Shown: positions 6,381 through 10,035 of the stretch, piece by piece | How positions within the stretch are numbered: the stretch's first letter is position 1 | How the letters are laid out: each line of letters opens with the position of its first letter | Assembly (NCBI GenBank): GCA_036939355.1 | Contig: JALLAP010004284.1 | Location: forward strand, 1-10,035 | Source of the DNA: Thalassiosira profunda | Lineage: Eukaryota; Bacillariophyta; Thalassiosirophyceae; Thalassiosirales; Thalassiosiraceae | DNA length: 10,035 nucleotides | Reading direction: 5' to 3' | Notes under the pieces: model-generated | Told to the model about the DNA's origin: nothing | The model's database searches: none | The model's input: only the letters and a program-made list of their open reading frames with translations | Position numbers and translations under genes: made by a program

Positions 6381-8505
6381 TCATAGCACCAAACCAGTCC
6401 ACGAGAGGCCCGACTCTGCCTCCTCCTCTGCCTCCTCCTCCTCCAATTCGCACGACTCCGTCCTTGACGCCCCCACCGTGTCCGATTCCAGCGTGCTCAG
6501 CGACCTCGACCAATCGACGAGATCGTCCCGCAACGTGCTCTCCTCGTCCTCGCTCACCGCGGGCAAAAATTGCGCGAACCACCCGTGCCCCTCGTCCGTC
6601 TCCCGGGTGTCAAGGGAGCGAACCGACGACCGATCGGTGGAATCGAGGCTGCCCGCGCCGCGGTCCGCGGTCCGCGCATCCCCCTCGCGCCCGGTGCGTG
6701 CCTCCTCCGCGGCCGCCGCCTCCCGCGCGAGGGCTTCCATCTCGTTTCGAAGGGCGCCCGCCGCCGCCAGCGCCTCCTCCTTCCGCCGCCGCTCCGCGGC
6801 GACGTCGCCCTCGAGTCCCTCGATGATGGCCTGCAATTTCCACCGCTCCGCGTCCGGCGTCCTTATGGCATGCAGGGAGGGCCGGCGGTCGAACGACCCT
6901 CGGTCGAGGGAGGCGGCCGCGGCCACCGCCGGGGCGCCCTCGGTGCTCCTGCGACTCGCGTCTTGCTGCTTTGCGAAGTCGTTGTCCGCCCGGAGGCCCG
7001 CGACGACGTTCCGCATTCGCCGCAATTCGTCGTCCTGCGCGGCGATCCGGGCGGCGAGATTGGCGTTCCGTTGGCGCTCGGCCGTCATTTGGGCTTCCAT
7101 TTCGGCGAGCCGGGCCGTTTGGGCCTTCTCGTCCTTCTCCGCTTGGAGTTTTTGTGCCTGCGGGGCAGCGGAGTCGTCGACTGTTTGTTTGGCACCCTTT
7201 GCATCGACCGGCTGGGGCTTTGCCTCGTCGTTTGTGGCTGAATCTATTGTTGGCATACGATAAGATACAATGCGTTGTGTGTGAGAAAGAAAAATACAAC
7301 GCAGAATCATACAAAAATACGTAGGGGTAGGTAGCTCACCTGTCGCCTTCCCATCGGCCGCCACCACCGCCTTGGCGCTTCCCTCCTCGCCGCCCCGGGA
7401 TCCCGAGCCCTCCGCCGGCACTTCATCAGCAGTCGCCACGAAGGCAGCCTTGGCCACCTCCTCGTCGTTCGGCGCGGTGCCCGAAGCGTCCCTCGACAGC
7501 CACGCCCCCATCATTTGCCACACGCCGCCCTCTTCGTTGGAGTTCGTCACCCCCTCCCCAACGCCGGCCGCGTCCCGCTCCTCCGCGGGGCCGCAGCCCA
7601 GCCCACACCAGCCTGCGAGGCCGGCGACGGCGACGGCGGCGGCCGCCAAGGTATGGTCCTCGTCCGCAGCCGGTCGCTTTTCGAGAGCGACCTCCGCTCT
7701 GTTCCCCTCGCGTTCCTCCTTCGTCTCCGCATTCTCCGCTTTCTTTTTCTCTACCTCCGCCGGTAATTCCGCCGATGGCTCCGTCGCCGCCTTCGGAGGT
7801 GCTTCGGGCGGCGCCCCCGTTCGCGCGGGCTTCTTCCGCCGCAGGGACTTCAGTTGGAACCGCTTCTTCTTCTTCGCGGCGGTGGATTTCGACGACGTCG
7901 CCGGCCGCGCGCCAGACGAAACGGCCGCGGCAGAGGTCGAGGCGAGGGACGAGCGCGCCTCGTTCGATGACCTGGAGGCGGCGGAGTTCTTACTCGACCC
8001 CTTTTTCTTGGCGCCCCTTTCGACCGCCGCGTGGTCCGCTGACGTCGCCATCGGCGTCCGGCCTCCGGACCGCCGTTTGCCGTGGGACCGGGCGGCGGGC
8101 GGGCCCTCCCTGCCCTCGGCGGGCGGGGGCGCGAACATGGACCGGGGGCTCGCCGGGGCGTCCTGCCGAAGGAATATTTTGGTCAGAGAATGATGCGGAA
8201 AAGGGAGGAAGGGATGCAACGATGGGCTCGTACGACGAATTGATGGTCGCCGCGGCGAGGGCCCGCAGCACAACAAACAAAGCCAATGCCGCGCCAAAAC
8301 TCACATCGCGTGCCTCCGCCGGCGGGGCCAGGGCCTCCTCGGCCTGCTTGAGGAGGCGCGTCAGCTCCTCGTCCTCGCCGCCGGCCGCCGCCGCCGAACC
8401 CGGTTTTTTCGCGACGGCGGCCGCAGAGACCCCGGCGGCGCGCCGGCCCCGATTCTTCCGCGACGCCGGGCGGGCGCGGGGGAGGACCCTCGGGGCGAGC
8501 CGCAT
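6381..8505 (-). CDS. Low-complexity coiled-coil protein with one possible membrane segment (three exons)
   Basis: Exons are 8505-8305, 8162-7340 and 7237-6381, giving 626 residues. The ATG at 8505 begins MRLAPRVLPRARP. The N-terminus is Ala/Arg/Lys-rich, and a strongly basic patch (KKKKRFQLKSLRRKKP) lies at 164-179. A Pro/Glu-rich stretch follows. Residues about 239-258 (TLAAAAVAVAGLAGWCGLG) form the only candidate membrane helix. Two heptad-like coiled coils lie at about 366-432 and 465-520, and the tail is Ser/Asp-rich then poly-Glu, ending GLSWTGLVL. I recognise no catalytic or named domain. A scaffold or tether is a guess from composition only. Acidic/basic blocks and coiled coils on this strand, together with well-placed introns, support it over the antisense frames. 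Confidence 0.75.
7238..7339 (-). other. Intron 2 of the coiled-coil gene (stop-free, multiple of three)
   Basis: On the minus strand it runs from GTGAGC (7339) to GATTCAG (ending 7238), phase 1. It is 102 bases with no in-frame stop, so a retained intron would add 34 residues (TYFCMILRCIFLSHT and neighbours). The insert is Cys/Ile/Tyr-rich, unlike both flanking exons, and it is AT-richer, which supports it being an intron. Confidence 0.82.
8163..8304 (-). other. Intron 1 of the coiled-coil gene
   Basis: On the minus strand it runs from GTGAGT (8304) to CCTTCGGCAG (ending 8163). It is 142 bases, phase 0, joining PPAEARD to DAPASPRS. The 3' half is pyrimidine-rich. Confidence 0.78.
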
Positions 8506-9172
8506 CGCTGGACTGGTTCTGCAAGGGCGTTTGGAGCCGCAGGGCGTGGGCCTCCCGTCCGCTTTGTGTGATGGGTGCCAACGCCAGGCAGGTGCCAGCG
8601 CCAGCTTGGAAGTTCGGCCGAACCATCACCCGGCGTGCGGCCAACCCGGACCGTCTTGGCCGTCGCGCGTTGGTGATGGGCCCAACCGGCGCCTTCGCTC
8701 TCGTGCGTTGCAAACAACTTGCAGCATCGGCAGCATCGGCAGCCGAATCTTTAGTGGAAGAGAGGCAAAAGAATTCAGTTTATACTAGTTCCTACGTACA
8801 ACATCACACGTAGCGATTTCAGGTTAACTTCGTCTGCGAATGTTGAGGTCCGAGGTATCAGGTTTGTATGGATTCCTCAGTGAAATACTGTTCTCTCATT
8901 CGGACTCCGCCTCGCGTTGAGACAAAAAATGAGACATCCATCGCATCGGCGATCGCCCCCTTCGAAGCGGGGGAAATGGAGAACCTTGCTCTCGCAACTG
9001 CTCTGCAATGCTCTCTATTGAGGAGGGCTGTCGGGGTTCGAGGTGCGCCAGATGCCGCCATGCCCCTCGCAAAGAGGTGGAGGGCTTGGCAACATAACGC
9101 GGGCCTCCAAACAGGTTGCATTTTTAACTTCGGTGTATCCGGAGCAGAGAGGCGAGCATTTCGCAGGCAGCC
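8506..9172. promoter_or_regulatory. Divergent upstream region between the coiled-coil gene and the last gene
   Basis: These 667 bases lie between two outward-pointing starts and should hold both promoters and 5' UTRs. A small frame at 8868-9179 has no recognisable motif. A short 9-base tandem repeat lies at 8721-8738. No TATA box or tRNA is evident. Confidence 0.45.
8721..8738. repeat. Short tandem repeat, two 9-base units
   Basis: The unit GCAGCATCG occurs twice in a row and is followed by a partial third copy (GCAGCC). It lies in the divergent upstream region. Probably replication slippage; no function is implied. Confidence 0.6.
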
Positions 9173-10035
9173 ATGGTGAAGCTAACGTCGCGGGGCCGGC
9201 CAATGACGAAGTTCGGGTGGACGAAGAGGAAGTCGACCTCGATCGACATTGCCATCAACGAGAGGGTGCCCGTTTTTCTGAAGAAGGCTGCCCTGAAGAA
9301 GGAGGTCCCGACGGAGGCGTCGACGGACTCTTCCTCCAACATGAGCTCCGACCAGGACGCGCCCAAGGACGTCGAGACCGCATCCGTCGCGACGGAGGCC
9401 CCGTCGCCCCCCGCCCCTTCGCCGCGCCCGCCCACGCCTCCCCAGCCGGCCCCGTCGTCGCCCGTCGCGAGCGTCGTCGTGATGGAAGACCGTGAGTTGC
9501 AGTGATGCGCGTTTGTTCCGTAGAAAGTTGTTGCTGAGGCTGCTCACAAACGTATTGCAAATGTATATATACTCATTTGTGCAGAGCTCTTCGATGGACT
9601 CTCGGTCCTCACCGACCCCCCGGCGCTCCGGGACCGAAAACACAAGAACAAGCGGCAGGCTGCGGGGTGGCGGTCCCGAAAGGCGGGATTAGCGAGTCTG
9701 CTTGTGGACACCGGAGGGGCCGTCGGAGAGGCCCTCTGCTCGCCCCTCGAGCGGGATCTGGGGTTCGATAACTGGCTAATGACGCACATGTTCCGCAAGA
9801 AGGACGCGGCCACTGCCCGCGCAAGCACCGTGCAAGAGGAAAACAACACAGACGCCGCGAAGGGCTCGGCGTGGTCTGCGGCGGCGTGGCTGTCCGGCGG
9901 CTTCCTCTGCGCCACACTGACGCCCGAGGAAGAAAGCAAGACGGTCCGGAGCGACCCCCTGCCGCGCACCGAGCGCCTCTCCGACGCCAGTCCAAGATCG
10001 GTCGAGCGGACGGCCACCTTTCCCCCGTCGACGTA
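9173..10035 (+). CDS. Unknown protein, two exons, 3' end beyond the window
   Basis: Exon 1 is 9173-9491 and exon 2 is 9585 onward, still open at the right edge. The ATG at 9173 has a strong context (cagccATGg). The N-terminus is basic (MVKLTSRGRPMTKFGWTKRK). It is followed by an acidic/Ser stretch and a Pro/Ala-rich linker (about residues 75-98). Exon 1 ends VVVMED plus one base at GTGAGT. The acceptor TTTGTGCAG at 9584 gives a split CAG codon, and the frame then reads LFDGLSVLTDPPALRDRKHK and onward for 150 codons without a stop. Exon 2 includes LGFDNWLMTHMFRKKDAA and a mildly hydrophobic AWSAAAWLSGGFLCATL. No family is recognised and no signal peptide is seen. Without splicing, the frame would stop at TGA 9503-9505 after RELQ. 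Confidence 0.72.
9492..9584 (+). other. Intron of the right-edge gene
   Basis: 93 bases, GTGAGT to TTTGTGCAG, phase 1. It is clearly AT-richer than its flanks (ATGTATATATACTC near the 3' end). The long stop-free frame after it supports the junction. Confidence 0.8.

Noticed and set aside
6478..7263. Plus-strand frame of 261 codons
   Set aside because: Antisense to the coiled-coil exon 3. Arg/Ser/Ala-rich with no motif, while the minus strand shows heptad coils.
7775..8788. Plus-strand frame of 337 codons opposite the coiled-coil gene
   Set aside because: Ser/Arg/Pro-rich composition typical of antisense GC-rich DNA, crossing both the intron and promoter region of the minus-strand gene.
8868..9179. 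Small plus-strand frame of 103 codons before the last gene
   Set aside because: No motif or domain, overlaps the start of the better-supported gene at 9173, and lies in the expected promoter and 5' UTR region.

Overview
The window is nuclear DNA from a photosynthetic eukaryote. It has short introns (72-234 bases, most opening with GTGAG), GC-rich exons, no operon or Shine-Dalgarno layout, and an ESCRT-III gene. One minus-strand protein begins with a signal peptide followed by a GAFTAP motif. This 'ASAFAP'-type presequence is typical of algae with a red-lineage secondary plastid, such as diatoms, pelagophytes and other stramenopiles. Proteins built from many C-x4-C-x9-C-x2-H-G fingers (the family often auto-named 'WRKY19-like') are also common in that group. 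I infer a stramenopile alga, most likely a diatom or pelagophyte; the species cannot be fixed from this sequence.

Layout. (1) 1-164 is the C-terminus of an SNF7/VPS32 (CHMP4) ESCRT-III subunit on the plus strand. (2) 369-1694, minus strand, is a two-exon plastid-targeted protein with four predicted membrane helices, convergent with SNF7. (3) 1695-2085 is a divergent upstream region. (4) 2086-3189, plus strand, is three-exon zinc-finger gene A with four fingers. (5) 3190-3885 has no gene that I can support. (6) 3886-6157, plus strand, is three-exon zinc-finger gene B with 14 finger modules, two RanBP2-like zinc ribbons and a basic tail. (7) 6381-8505, minus strand, is a three-exon low-complexity coiled-coil protein. 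(8) 8506-9172 is a second divergent upstream region. (9) 9173-10035, plus strand, is a two-exon protein of unknown function that runs off the window.

Two single-N gaps (4166 and 5094) are each flanked by an exact 72-base direct duplication. These look like unmerged contig ends. Counting each duplicate once shortens gene B intron 1 to 101 bases and joins its last exon in one frame, giving a 650-residue protein. The most notable biology is the tandem finger gene pair. In gene B, both introns cut at the identical point inside a finger, so the middle exon is a phase-symmetric cassette of exactly six finger periods. Gene A and gene B probably act in the nucleus on nucleic acid or protein partners. 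Nothing in the sequence links the other genes to them functionally.
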